A stretch of DNA of 64,000 nucleotides from Phaseolus vulgaris (GCF_000499845.2 NC_023753.2:4982791-5046790); one strand, 5' to 3'. Shown: positions 11,862 to 22,699, counted from the first letter of the stretch. Program-made: numbers and translations. The notes: generated by a model not told the origin, from the letters alone.

Positions 11862-13352
11862 GCATGTGCCTAAATTTCTATTTAGCACCATTATATTTTT
11901 ATTTCTCTATCTAACATTTATCTTTGTGTTTTTATTTTTCTATCTAACATCCTTTTGTTTTTATTTTTTTATATAGCATCTTTTCATTTTTAATTTCACT
12001 ATTTAACACCATTTCAAAAATAAATAAATAAATAATAAATTATTATTTTTATAATTTTAATTTTGAATGTATTAAAAAGAATATTTTTTAATGTTTAAAG
12101 TAGTTAGAAATATAATTAATAAATAAAGAAATTATTTTTTACAAAATAAAAATAAAAAAGTAATAAATTTAAAATGTTTAGCTTAAAATTATTTTTTTTA
12201 AGAATGAAAAAAATAAAAAATTAAATCCTACAACAACATAAAAGTTGAATCTATAAATATAAATTAGTATTTTTTATTATTATTATTGATGATGTAATCA
12301 TGTTAATTTCAAGTAAAAAATACCGGACATAATTATAAAAAAACCAAAGTCAATTAGTATTAATTAATTGTGGACACACAAATAATATTGAAGTGTCTAC
12401 CTTAAATGCAAAATCTTTAAAAAAAAACTAATGCAAATGTTTCACTTAATTCCTAAAATTGAGAAGAAAAAAATGCAAAAATAAATAAGTCTAGAAAATA
12501 AAAACAACAACAACAAGAAAATAAAACATAAATAAATAAAGAATGACAGAAAAAAATTAATAACTAAACATAAAAGATATAAAATAAAGACAAAACAAAA
12601 TAAGATAAAGATAAAAGATATAAAAAAATCCAAATAAGATAAATATAAGAGATATAAGACGATACTAAATAAGTATATGTTATTCATAAAAAGAAAAATA
12701 AATGAAAGATGATCATTCATTTAATATTTTCTTCAATGGTACATTAAATAGTTTGTGCGAAATGAAACATAATTAATGACGAGAAGTGTACAATCCAGAA
12801 ATGTTGGGACATGTTCTTTATGTGTGTGTCCTGGTGTTTGACAATATGAACATTTTTTTGTTCAATCATGTTGTTTTCTTATGTCCATATTAGTCCTTAT
12901 TCAACTTGATTTTTTTATTATTATGTGCTGTATTTTTTACTTGAAATTAATATGATTACATTATCAATAATAATAAAAATAAATATTAATCTATGTTTAC
13001 ATATTCAACTTGTAATTGTAGAGTTTAATTTTTTATTTTCTTCATTCTTAAAAAAAAATTAAACTAAACATTTTAAATTAATTACTTTTTTATTTTGTAA
13101 AAACTCATTTCTTTATTCATTAATTATATTTCTAATTATTTTAAACATTAAAAATATTATTTTTTAATGCATTTAAAATTAAAATTATCATTTTTTTTAA
13201 TTTATTATTTATTTATTTATTTTTAAAATGGTGTTAAATAGGAAAATAAAAATAAAAGAGTGTTAGATTGAGAAATAAAAACAAAAAGATGTTAAATAAA
13301 AAAATATAAAAAAAAATAAAAAAAAAATAAAAGTGTAAATGGTACTCCCAAT
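11862..13352. mobile_element. Large foldback (long-TIR) element
   Basis: The left arm, about 11,862-12,325, is repeated in reverse complement at about 12,928-13,350. For example 'attgatgatgtaatcatgtt' (left arm) matches the reverse complement of 'aatatgattacattatcaat' (right arm), and 'atttaacaccattt' (left) matches 'aaaatggtgttaaat' (right). The roughly 600 bp centre (12,330-12,925) has no coding sequence, only a purine-rich stretch. Arms of over 400 bp with a non-coding centre fit a non-autonomous foldback or Mutator-like element. Target-site duplications were not resolved. Confidence 0.7.
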
Positions 13353-13489
13353 TATTCATAAGCACTCAAATGAGTATGAAAGTGACGGAAAGAAAAACAT
13401 TGAGACTCACCAAAGAAGAAGTGTGCCATCGTTGTTCGTGTTTTTGCTCACACCTAGATCACGAAAATGAAAAGGGTTGAAGCAGAAAG

Positions 13490-13900
13490 AAAGTCCATAT
13501 CATGGAAATTCAGGTCAATGGTATTGATGCTATGTTCCAGAAAGATGAGATGATTGACTCATCTTTTCAATTCTGTTTGTGGTTTTGGGTTTGCTATTAG
13601 GTAGTGAGTTTTGGTTCTTTGTAAAAGGATGCAGACATTTTGAAGTATCCTCTTTTGGGGTGTTATGTTACACGTCTTCCCCCGTTAGACTCGGGTTTGA
13701 GGAAGGTGGCTTGTATTGGTGCCTGGCCCCCTTGCGAGAGTTTCATTCACTGTTGCCATTCACTGGTCAGAGGATACCACCACAGAACTAAGTTGAACAA
13801 AAAAATGTGCATTCTCTGTGCTCTTACTGAGTTTGATACAACTGAGAAGGACATTGCCCAATGGCTGGTTTTCCTCACTATGGTGTTGTGAAGGATAACA
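13490..13900 (+). pseudogene. Ribosomal protein L3 (RPL3) pseudogene fragment
   Basis: Shifting between frames, the plus strand reads as consecutive pieces of cytosolic ribosomal protein L3: 'VNGIDAMFQKDEMID' (about 13,515-13,560), a short garbled stretch, 'GLRKVACIGAW' (about 13,695-13,727), a 'GYHHRTKLNKK'-like block (about 13,770-13,805), and 'TEFDTTEKDIAQ' (about 13,825-13,860), followed by 'VVKD'. The family normally has 'VDAVFQKDEMID', 'GLRKVACIGAWHP', 'GYHHRTE(M/L)NKK' and 'TEFDRTEKDI'. Several frameshifts, an internal deletion after 'DEMID' and a stop after 'VVKD' show it is dead. Both ends are missing. Whether it came from a processed copy or a captured gene piece cannot be decided here. 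Confidence 0.8.
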
Positions 13901-13989
13901 GTTAGGTATATCATAGGAATAATAAACAGAGACACAGGCAATAACATTTCGTGGATTTATGACACATGATTCTTCACTTATTGCCTTCA

Positions 13990-14880
13990 ATTACAAAGTA
14001 GTCTAACTAACTGTATGGATTATAACATAATACAAGGATTATACGAGTTTAAAATTTGTTCCAAACAGTAATATAAAAATGATGAGTTTATTAACAGTTC
14101 GTTGCAGATTTTACTACATTTGATCAATTAAACAACTTTGAAATAATTTCATAAACAAGGTAACACTAAAATTATTTTAGAACTCATAATACAGTTTTCT
14201 GGTGTTTACCTTCTGAAAATGAGGACAAGTAGGTATTGATTTTTAAAAGAAATGAAGTATTTATCCTTAGTTAAATTATTATTCACATACATATCTAAAT
14301 CCATAATTAAATATTTGTAGGTAAACAAATTTTCTTATAGTGTAAACTTCACATGTGTAAGATACATGGGGATAATGTCATGTTTAAGATAAGTGAAGGA
14401 GATGACAACACTGGGATGACCATAGAAGAAAATTGTGAATGGTTCTCAAGCATATTTGAGTCTATCTTAAAAGAGGAGGTTGATATGGTATGCATCCAAG
14501 AGAACAAAATTTTGCTTCGAAAATCATGTTTTTTCCATTATTTTCTGATACTCACATCAAGTCAAGTTCAGTGGTAATTGTACAGTGATTGTTACGTATT
14601 TGCATATGGGAAGGATACAACGTAATGACAAAGTGGTTCTACAAGCCGGAAAACATATACTTTTATCATTGTTTTTTGGTGGTGAGAACCTTATTTTTTA
14701 TATAAATATGTTCTCACTTTGGCACGTGACAGATAAATCACACTGCAAACTTGTGGACCACGAAGAAAACAAGCTTTTTTAAATGGTTAATTAGTTCATT
14801 TTTAATTTCTTTTGCTGAAGATAGGATACTGTAACTAACATGAACCCCAAATTTTAGCAACAGACTTGACTCTGTTTGTG
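13990..14880. other. Intergenic, upstream region of A2
   Basis: From about 14,580 on this resembles the upstream region of A1 (9,560 on), with the shared 'gggaaggayacaa.gtaatgacaaa' segment. A CACGTG G-box-like site lies at 14,723-14,728. A 74-codon open frame at 14,353-14,577 has no recognisable domain and is not called. Confidence 0.5.
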
Positions 14881-14902
14881 GTTCGTAAACAATTTACCCA
14901 AC

Positions 14903-14910
14903 TATATATA
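14903..14910 (+). promoter_or_regulatory. TATA box of peptide gene A2
   Basis: TATATATA lies 72 bp before the A2 ATG, in the same context as for A1 ('actatatatactcatctatc'). Confidence 0.7.
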
Positions 14911-14982
14911 CTCATCTATCTTCCAAAACTAAGGTAGGGAAGGAGGAAAAGAAAACCACCAGCAACAGCAGAAGTAACTAAA

Positions 14983-15768
14983 ATGGCAAACAAATTCTTT
15001 GCGTTGTTGTTGGTGGTGTGCCTCGTAGCCGCTGCAAGTGTTGATGCTCAACTAGATCTCAGAACTCAATGCTTTAACAGTTGTGTCGCAGAAGATTGTG
15101 GCGAAAACCCCTCACTGTGGTGCAAGTTCATTTGTAATTTCCGTTGTGCATCCACAGAGATGGAAAATGGTAAGTTAATTTATTTACGTATACGTGTGAT
15201 TTTTGTTTTGTATGTTTCGTGAAATATTGGAATAACAAAATTTCATAAAGTCTCGACTATTTTAACAATAACAATATTGAATATAAAAAAAAATCATTTC
15301 TTCTTCATCTTAGGGCTTTCAATGTCCTATAGCAAAAACGTTAAGAAATAAAAAAGCATTATATTATCGATGACAGTTTTTTTTCCACTTCAAATGAAAT
15401 TGTTTAAAAAGTTACCATAACAATATTATAGTGTTGGATATTGTGATTCAATTTATTTCTTTATTTATTATCAATGTGTATTTTAGTGTAAATAATAATA
15501 TATAAGATAATTGTTTATTTTACATAATTAAAAAGAAAAGAGATAAATAAAACTATTCTCATTTAAAATAGTTATTCTAGTTTGTAGAAGATGGTTGATT
15601 ATATGTTTATGTGTACATTAGTTTTATAAATATTTATTATTTTTTGAGTTTGTGATTTTAAAATATCATGCAGAAGTACATGGAATATGGGCAGAAGCAC
15701 CAGAATCATCATGGGCAGAAGCACCCCAATTATCAAGGAAGGTTCAAGCGCAGTTCGAGAAACTATAA
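14983..15768 (+). CDS. Secreted cysteine-rich peptide A2
   Basis: Exons 14,983-15,169 and 15,674-15,768 (phase-1 intron, GTAAGT...GCAG) encode 93 residues. A signal peptide of about 22 residues ends near VDA. The six-cysteine core has the same spacing as A1 (x3, x4, x7, x3, x3). The tail 'AEAPESSWAEAP' is followed by a longer end, 'FEKL', because the stop differs from A1. The core residues between cysteines have changed more than the signal peptide (for example 'GENPSLW' here and 'GVHPSYF' in A1). It is a tandem paralogue of A1 about 4.9 kb away, with similar promoter and intron sequence. It looks intact. Secretion is a firm reading; a defensive or signalling role is only inference. Confidence 0.78.
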
Positions 15769-15779
15769 AGCAGAAACGC

Positions 15780-16370
15780 AAGGCTTTGGCATCAGAGTTT
15801 TGTGACATAGGTTGGACAAAATACCGAGGCTTAATATGGGGTTTTCTCACTAACAAAAGGACATAAATATTGTTATTCATGTTCTTATCCTCCTTTCCTC
15901 CAATTATTAATTATCATTAAATTAAATATTATCCCTCTTCTTCTCACTCTTTTCTTTTCTCTTTTTCCCAATTTCACTTGTCAATTTTAACTAAATGTGT
16001 CACAACCACCACTTTACTTAAAAAGACATTATCAATGTCAATAGAAAATTTGAGTTACATATATTATGAGTGGTTCGATAATGGTTTAATAACGGGTGGT
16101 CTGATAAGGCTAACAAACACTCGCTATAGAATAGACTTGAAATGACTCTAATACCATATTAAGAAGTTGACTTTAAGTCTAGCTCAACTCAACCTCATAA
16201 AATCGACTTATGAGGTGAGGTTTGCACCCACTTATATACTATGAAATGTCTTCGTCTCTAATTGATGTGGGATCTCCAACATTCCTTAAGCATCTATCCT
16301 ACCAATTTGACATGAAAAAATCTCCATTTGTATAATTTATTTGGGTAAAGCTATTTCGAGGGGAGTTCAA
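15780..16370. repeat. A2 3' flank with a 'gtgggatctccaaca' family repeat (minus)
   Basis: 16,071-16,281 is a minus-strand copy of a short repeat that recurs at 21,280, 36,502 and 37,283. Read in its own direction it starts 'tgttggagatcccac', passes through 'aacctcacctcataagtc', and ends near a 'taataccatatta' segment resembling a tRNA-Met-type primer site context. I take it as a short LTR or TRIM-like fragment. The rest is the flank of A2. Confidence 0.55.
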
Positions 16371-16529
16371 TGTAAATTCATAACGTTCAAATTCATGTAA
16401 AAACAAAGCCTATGTTAATGAACATCACCAACTTAAGGATCTTACAAACTATTATTCTCAGACATCATATTCAATTATAATAGAGATAAACACTTACTTT
16501 GATCCATGATAGTTCCTATGTGAGCAGTT

Positions 16530-16715
16530 TCTTTAATCTCTTTTTTTTCAATCTATCTCTTGGAATTTTGTTCTTGTCACACCCTTTATTGATGGTCAAC
16601 CGTGAAACAACCTTCTTTGCATATACATTCTTTAATCTCCTTTTCTCAATCTATCTCTTGGAATTGTGTTCTTGTCACACCCTTTATTGATGACCAACAG
16701 TGAAACAACCTTCAT
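16530..16715. repeat. Internal duplication within the 3' LTR
   Basis: A segment beginning 'ctttaatctc' and ending 'gtgaaacaacctt' occurs twice in a row (about 16,530-16,612 and 16,632-16,714). The other LTR has it once, so the duplication arose after the element inserted. Confidence 0.65.
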
Positions 16716-16935
16716 GTGACTTCTCACATTAACCAATATGCCTTTTATTCTATTAAATTGTATTCAGACCAAAACTCCAACATCTATTTCATATGAGTCA
16801 CATTATAAAATTAATTTACATAATTTTCTAACATTCTCCCACTTGACTCATATGAGTTATAATACTTTCATGATTTAATAATTACATAAATCATAATACT
16901 TTCATATGAGTTAAAATTAATCAACATGTTTCCTT

Positions 16936-17431
16936 TTTTTTTTATCAGCAATGAATAAATAAAATTAAAGGGGATACTTCAGGGGTATCCCAACCCATAT
17001 ACAGTAACCAGAAGTGGACTTCCTATATCATCCACAAACGAAACTCTCCTTTATGGTTGGAGCAGACCAACCTTAAAGTGAGAAAACCATACCCAACAAA
17101 ATAACCAACATCGGGGACCACCGACTACACATATGGAGAACGTCGTTTCATCGATCGGCGATCATGTTGACAGAACGCCGCTTCATCAACCGGCGATCAT
17201 GTTGACCTTTGCATACCTACGGCGACCACCGACTACACACATGGAGATCGTCGTTTCATCGACCGGCGATCATGTTGACCTTGTATAACTTCAGCAACCT
17301 TCGACTACACACAACCGGCGATCATGTTGACCTTTGCATACCTACGGCGACCACCGACTACACACATGGAGATCACCGTTTCATCGACCGGCGATCATGT
17401 TGACCTTGTGTAACTTCAGCAGACCAACTTC
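16936..17431 (-). mobile_element. 5'-truncated LINE nested in the LTR element, with a minisatellite
   Basis: The insertion is flanked by a perfect 16 bp target-site duplication, 'atcaacatgtttcctt' (16,920-16,935 and 17,432-17,447). Its left end is poly-T followed by 'atcagcaatgaataaat' and 'acttcaggggtatcccaaccc', the complement of the LINE 3' end seen elsewhere in this window, so it lies on the minus strand. From about 17,110 it is a tandem repeat built on 'ccggcgatcatgttgacc' and 'gcgaccaccgactacacac'. This block is unusually GC-rich for the window. Confidence 0.85.
17105..17425. repeat. GC-rich minisatellite
   Basis: Three to four imperfect units share 'catcgaccggcgatcatgtt' and 'ctacggcgaccaccgacta'. 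Spacing between full units is about 120 bp (17,219 to 17,340), with shorter sub-units in between. The open frame across 17,209-17,403 follows from repeat periodicity and is not a gene. Confidence 0.8.
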
Positions 17432-17501
17432 ATCAACATGTTTCCTTCCATGTAGTACTATATCATCATTTCTCCCTTATATAACTTGATAATGAGAAGT
17501 C

Positions 17502-17930
17502 CATCATGGGTTCACCAGTAATTTGGAATTAAATAAAACATAATGATTTGATCAATTTGATAATTACAAATCTATCATACAAATTATTACATAAATAATA
17601 TCATTAATTGAAATAAAATTCATCAGTCATTTGGAATTAAATTAAACATAAAGATTTTATGACTTTGGTGATTACAAATCTATCATACAACTAATTCAAA
17701 AAAATAATATCATTAATTGAAATAAAATTCATCAGTAATTTGACATTAAATAAAACATAAAAATTTGATCTTGTGATTAAAAATCTAGCATGCAACTAAT
17801 TCCATAGATAATATAATTAATTGAAATAAAATTTATCAATAATTTGAAATTAAATAAAATATAAAAATTTGATCACTTTGGTGATTACAAATCTATCATA
17901 CAGATAATTCCAGAAATAATATTATTCATC
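17502..17930. repeat. Four tandem ~108 bp units inside the LTR element
   Basis: Each unit runs from 'catcagtaatttgg' through 'attacaaatctatcatac' to 'attaattgaaataaaatt'. Units start near 17,502, 17,620, 17,728 and 17,830 and are diverged from each other. Confidence 0.75.
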
Positions 17931-17940
17931 CAAAATATAT

Positions 17941-17976
<36 letters not shown>

Positions 17977-18035
17977 GCTCTTACTCTTATTTATCATAAT
18001 CTTTTCATCTTGTATTTAAAATAAAACAAGAATTC

Positions 18036-18302
18036 ATGATTTATGATGCAGTCGAAGACTTTGAATTTTTCACTATTTTAATTTGAAATCAATTCATAAC
18101 AAAAATAAAGGGATAAATTAAACCTTGCAATTTATCTTTTATGATGCGGCGAAAGACTTGAGATTTCATTATTTTAATTTGAAATCAATTCATATGCAAA
18201 AGAAATGAAGGGATAAATTTACAATTGATCTTTTATGATGCATCCAAGACTTGAGATTTCATTATTTTAATTTGAAATCAATTCGTAACATTACAATTTA
18301 TC
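18036..18302. repeat. Three tandem ~90 bp units inside the LTR element
   Basis: The shared core is 'tttatgatgc', then 'aagacttgagatttcatt', then 'tttgaaatcaattc'. An (AT)n run at 17,945-17,972 separates this array from the previous one. Confidence 0.7.
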
Positions 18303-18740
18303 TTCAAAAGATGTTATTTTCTTTACAATATTCATAATTTTAAAATTAGGGTTTATAAATTTGGAAAAACATCATTCATGTCATTCATGGAGAATCATAA
18401 ATTTGAACAACCATGCTCTGATACCACATGTAAATTCGTAACGTTCAAATTCATGTGTGTAAAATCAAACCCTAAAGTAATGAACATCATTATCAACTTA
18501 AGGATTTTACAAACTATAATTCTCACAAATCATATTCAATAATAACAGAGATAGATATTTACCATGATCCATTAGAATTCTTATGTAAGCAGTTTCTTTA
18601 ATCTTTTTTTTCTCAATCTATCTCTTAAAATTTTGTTATCACATCCTTTATTGATGACCAATAGTAAGACATTTTTTGCCGACACAAAACCTTATTTCTA
18701 TTCTTTTCCAATCTCCATCAGATTAATTTTTTATTAAGTA

Positions 18741-18775
<35 letters not shown>

Positions 18776-18889
18776 CTTCATACTTAACCAATATATCTTT
18801 TATTTTATTAAATTACATTCAAGTTGAAAGTTCAATATTTATTTCATATAGATTATATTATAAAATTAATTCACATAAATTTTTTTACA

Positions 18890-19666
18890 TTCCACTTCTC
18901 CACAAAGTTCGAAGATTTCATAGTGTCTAAGCCTTAATCCTCATATATTGATATATGGTGATCATTGTACCCTGTTTCCTATAATCTCTGCAGCAGCAGA
19001 GAGACAGGACTTCCTCTATTTTTTGAGCCATTGATCTCATTTATACACAGATAAGTTACCATCTAAACGATAAAACTTAATCATTCAACTATTTTTTTTT
19101 ATAGTATCATATGGAACAACTCTCTCAATTACTTATTTTATGGTTACTAATACCTTTTATCCTAAAAATAAAGACTTATAAAGTTTGTATTATACACCTT
19201 CATTGTTAAAAGTATCATCTGAACTTGTATTTATTTTTCTACCCTAATTTATGTTATTATTGTTATTTTCTTTACTTGAGTGTAAAAAATCCTATAACGA
19301 CGCATATTAAAAGATGAATATGAGAAAATATAAAAATTTGCATTACAAAAATGAATCTATGAACATAAATGGTAACACATTGGAAAAAGGCTGTTGTAGA
19401 GAAATATAACTTTTTATTGAAATTTTTTAATAAAAAAGAAATTATAATACTTATAATATTATTTACTTAAAAGTCCAAGGAGTCAAATTAAAACAATACA
19501 TTTCTATAAAAATAAAATAATTTATAACATCACAGTCACATGGCCATGTTCACTACAAATAAATAGTTACAAATAGGAAAAACATGATTGTACTCAGAAA
19601 AAAAAATCTAAAAATTGAAATTATATTTATCAGTTTATATATAAGTATAAAGCTTTTAAAAGATAA
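18890..19666. other. Intergenic, part of the inverted duplication
   Basis: No gene is seen. 18,960-19,020 ('tctgcagcagcagagaga' region) and 19,300-19,560 match 38,110-38,050 and 37,300-37,030 in reverse complement. Confidence 0.5.
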
Positions 19667-19691
19667 TGCGGTGAACGTGGATCGAACACGC

Positions 19692-19734
<43 letters not shown>

Positions 19735-19739
19735 CCCGC
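19667..19739 (-). tRNA. tRNA-Phe (GAA)
   Basis: A 73 nt minus-strand cloverleaf starts GCGGGGATAGCTC, has the anticodon loop CTGAAGA with GAA, a GTTCGATCC T-loop, and ends ACCGCA. It has no intron. The T-stem outer pair is G-T here. The flanks differ from those of the other four copies, although a T-run follows (TATCTTTT). Confidence 0.95.
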
Positions 19740-19740
19740 A

Positions 19741-20800
19741 GATGAAAAAGTATTAACACAGTTTATTTAAGACCATAATTAACTTCAGGAACTATGAATT
19801 AATAAAATATTTTTAACTCTTTCAGTTTTAACAACTTAAATATAATCTAATAATTCATATTTTTTTATAATAACAAAAATTCTCACTTATTGGTAAATTA
19901 TTATTTTTAATTTATAAATTAAAATATGACATGATTTGATATAAATTAAATACTTTCTTTATAGAATAAGATTATACAAGACATGCATAAAATCAATCCA
20001 TATAGTAAAAAACACACATCAAAACATATACAATATTAAAATTTTCATATTCTCCCATATAACAAAATCAATTAATTTTATTTTTTTTGCATACGTACTT
20101 TTTTAAGATTAGGAATCTTGAAGAAATTAACCACTGAATGTTAAAATGTTCATATTCTCGTATAACAAAATAATTTCAAAAGTGTTTATTTATACTTCTT
20201 TTATTAGATTAGGAACCTTCAAGAAATAAATTAAATAAATAAAAAACTAATTGTATTTTCTGGGGCTTTAATATAAGTGTCGGTAAGTAACTGGGATTTA
20301 AAAAAGCATTGTTACTTACATAAACTTCCAGGGTTTTCAATAAATAACCACGTTAAAAAACCCTTATTAAAAATAAAAACGTACTTCATAAAGTTATATT
20401 AAAGAAATATTAATTATTTGTGCATGTAAAATGGATTAAATTGTTTTTATAAATAAAGGTTTAAAAAATATAATAATCTTAACACATTAATCTTATCTTA
20501 AAATACTACCATAAACAATCTTTAATAAAGGTGACAATACAAAAAAAAAAAAAAAAAAAAAAAACTAATTTTAAAAATAAAAATATAATTAAATTAAATA
20601 TTATTTTAGAAATTAAAAAATTATTAATATTTAAAGTTATTTTTATTATTAATAAAATTTATAAATTATTCTCTAAATTTATAATTAACTAATTATTAAT
20701 ATTTTAATTACTAATTAATTTACATTCTAAACTTGGTACATGGCTTTGTGATTTACAGAGCCAATGAAGCTTATGCTTCAAGTGATAAAAATTACAACAG
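19741..20800. other. AT-rich intergenic with a long poly-A run
   Basis: A homopolymer A run lies at about 20,541-20,564. 20,260-20,370 is an inverted match to the CACTA-like piece at 36,071-36,345. 20,090-20,220 matches 36,400-36,480 in reverse complement. Confidence 0.5.
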
Positions 20801-21070
20801 CTTTGACATAATTCTGTGTTTAGGCACTTCCATCAATTTAAATTTTCAGGATTGAACACAAAACAAAATCTATTACGGAATGTGGGTGTGGTGAAAGAAA
20901 TATGGAACTATAGAAATAAAGGTAGCTTTAGGAATGAAATATTGGAGGGGGATAAAAATTTTGGTCTAGCACAATGGAAGATTGGGCTTAGATTACAAAT
21001 ATAACTAAAAAAAGTTAAGTTGAGTTTTCCTATCCCAACTTGGTTGGTGAATGTTTTGAAAAAATTGTTT
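20800..21070 (+). mobile_element. LINE C-terminal fragment
   Basis: The frame reads 'VVKEIWNYRNKGSFRNEI' (about 20,890-20,945) and then 'FPIPTWLVN' (about 21,030). These match the end of the zinc-binding region of LINE ORF2 ('V.EIWNHRNK.VF', then 'FSDW...'). Stops interrupt it. It is a short orphan piece. Confidence 0.65.
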
Positions 21071-21279
21071 AGAAAATGTATGAGATGTGAAATAAATTCT
21101 CATTAAGATAAATTTTAAATAATTTTATTAATTATCATATTAAAAATAATGAACTTTAAGTTTAACTCAACCTTATAGTACCGACTTTATAATATCTTAA
21201 AATATTAATATAAGAAAAAGTTTATACTTGCAAGAAAATTAAGTAATTAAAATCTATGACTACCTACCAGAATTGTTGA

Positions 21280-21459
21280 ATTGTTTGGAATAAGTCTAAC
21301 AAATACTCGCTAGAATAGACTCAACCTGACTCTTATACCAATTACAAAGTGAACTTTAAACCTAATTCAACCTCATAAAATTGACTCATGAGGTGAGGTT
21401 TGCACCCACTTATATACAATGAATTGTCCTCATCTCTAGTTGAGGTGGGATCTCCAACA
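21280..21459 (-). repeat. Second copy of the 'tgttggagatcccac' repeat
   Basis: Minus-strand copy of the repeat at 16,071-16,281, sharing 'aggtgaggtttgcaccca' and 'gtgggatctccaaca'. It lies in the left arm roughly opposite the plus-strand copies at 36.5-37.5 kb. Confidence 0.65.
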
Positions 21460-22410
21460 TTGATATTAGTTAAAATTATTTTTTTAATTTAAAAAATCAA
21501 AATATATGACGAAATATTTCAAAACATATAAAATAAAGTGAGTGTGTATATATATTAATTACATTATGTCTAAGTTGGTTCATCTAAACATATTATTTAT
21601 TTCTTACTACAATGTGTTTATCTATATCGTATATTAAGCAAAACATATAAAGGATAAGTTAATGTAAATAATATAAGATATATAATGTAATATATAAATA
21701 TTATAATTCAAACAACAAATAACATTTTCATTGTGTCAACCAAGATTATTAAAAAATTATAATATCATTATAATATGTGAATGCTTGAACAAATTCCGAA
21801 CGAATTGTTTGCTTGAGTGATAAAATGATTGATTCCTTAAATTATATATGCATGTATCAACTAAACGTGTACGAGTTTAAATGCTCCAAAACACAAATAA
21901 ATCCTTTAATTTAAAACATATTTTGATTATTTTTTGCTAAACATCAAACTTGTTTTAGTTTAAATCGTTTTTTCAATTTTTTGTTAAATAAAGACATTTA
22001 ATATCAATATTACTAAGATTAAATATGACATAGGTTTTCGATTTCTAACAGTCACATAAGATTTCATGAATTACATGTAAGATAAATATTAAGTGAAAAA
22101 CCAAATAATTGAATTACAATTTATAACTCTAGTTAACACACTTAAAATTTAAAAGTTAAAAACAACAACTCAAAGGTGAAAGTTGACAATATAGTTGATT
22201 AGCATGAAAATATTTGCTAAGTATAAAATTAAAATGTTAGATTAGCTAAGTTTCTTAAAGATTAATGAAGAGAAGACGCTAGAAAATGCTAAAAGAATCT
22301 ATTTTGAAAAGGGAAGCTTATGTGGTAGACATTGAAAACGAAGTTAAAAAGCTTGGGATAATGGTGTGGTGGATTGCACTGTATGAATGATGATATGCTC
22401 GTGTTTTGGT
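21460..22410. other. Intergenic; 3' flank of the B-type relic
   Basis: 21,860-22,135 resembles 24,120-24,405 in direct orientation and 34,640-34,830 in reverse, so it is part of the duplicated downstream flank of the B genes. No gene is seen. Confidence 0.5.
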
Positions 22411-22412
22411 AT

Positions 22413-22527
22413 CTACATCTCAGTCTTGGGACTTGATGGAGGATGTGCAGCATCATAAGCCTTGAAATCTTCTTCTGTTAGTACTTTTTTTATTCATCGA
22501 TATCGTCCACGCTGTCTTCTATATTTT
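22413..22527 (-). pseudogene. B0: exon-2-only relic of a cysteine-rich peptide gene
   Basis: The minus strand matches exon 2 of B3 (34,277-34,410): 'ATAGAAGACAGCGTGGACG', then 'TTTCAAGGCTTATGA.GCTGCACATCC', then 'AGTCCCAAGA.TGAGATGTA'. The frame is broken by an early stop after the GTGGAC segment. No exon 1 is present. Upstream sequence jumps from the region that in B3 lies just after the tRNA (about 33,600-33,630) straight to the start of exon 2, so about 0.63 kb with promoter, exon 1 and most of the intron is deleted relative to the B3 copy. Confidence 0.82.
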
Positions 22528-22623
22528 TTTTCAGCAAAAAAAAAAAATAAGAAATAGGAAAAAATGTTATTGAGATTATGCATTTCCCTTTCTTAAAAAG
22601 TAGATAATAAAAGTAAAGTAAAA

Positions 22624-22648
22624 TGCGGTGAACGTGGATCGAACACGT

Positions 22649-22691
<43 letters not shown>

Positions 22692-22696
22692 CCCGC
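22624..22696 (-). tRNA. tRNA-Phe (GAA)
   Basis: A 73 nt minus-strand copy with the same anticodon arm as at 19,667. Its T-stem carries a paired change (A-T at the outer pair, where other copies have G-C or G-T). It sits about 97 bp upstream of the B0 relic, mirroring the tRNA at 33,472 and gene B3. Confidence 0.95.
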
Positions 22697-22699
22697 ACA

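Larger units (their letters stand above)
16371..18889 (-). mobile_element. Small non-coding LTR retrotransposon (TRIM/LARD type)
   Basis: Two direct LTRs, 16,371-16,833 and 18,429-18,889, start 'tgtaaattc' and end 'aca', giving canonical TG...CA ends. In minus orientation the 5' LTR is at 18,889-18,429 and is followed after 2 bp by a primer-binding site 'tggtatcagagc' (complement of 18,415-18,426), which matches the 3' end of initiator tRNA-Met. A polypurine tract 'aagtgggagaa' (16,834-16,844) precedes the 3' LTR. Flanking 5-mers 'ttcaa' and 'ttcca' look like an aged target-site duplication. No gag or pol is visible. The interior holds tandem repeats and a later LINE insertion. Confidence 0.85.

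Noticed and set aside
13920..13990. A 'SWIYDT'-like stretch that recalls a Copia protease region
   Set aside because: Too short and followed by stops, with no neighbouring Copia motif.
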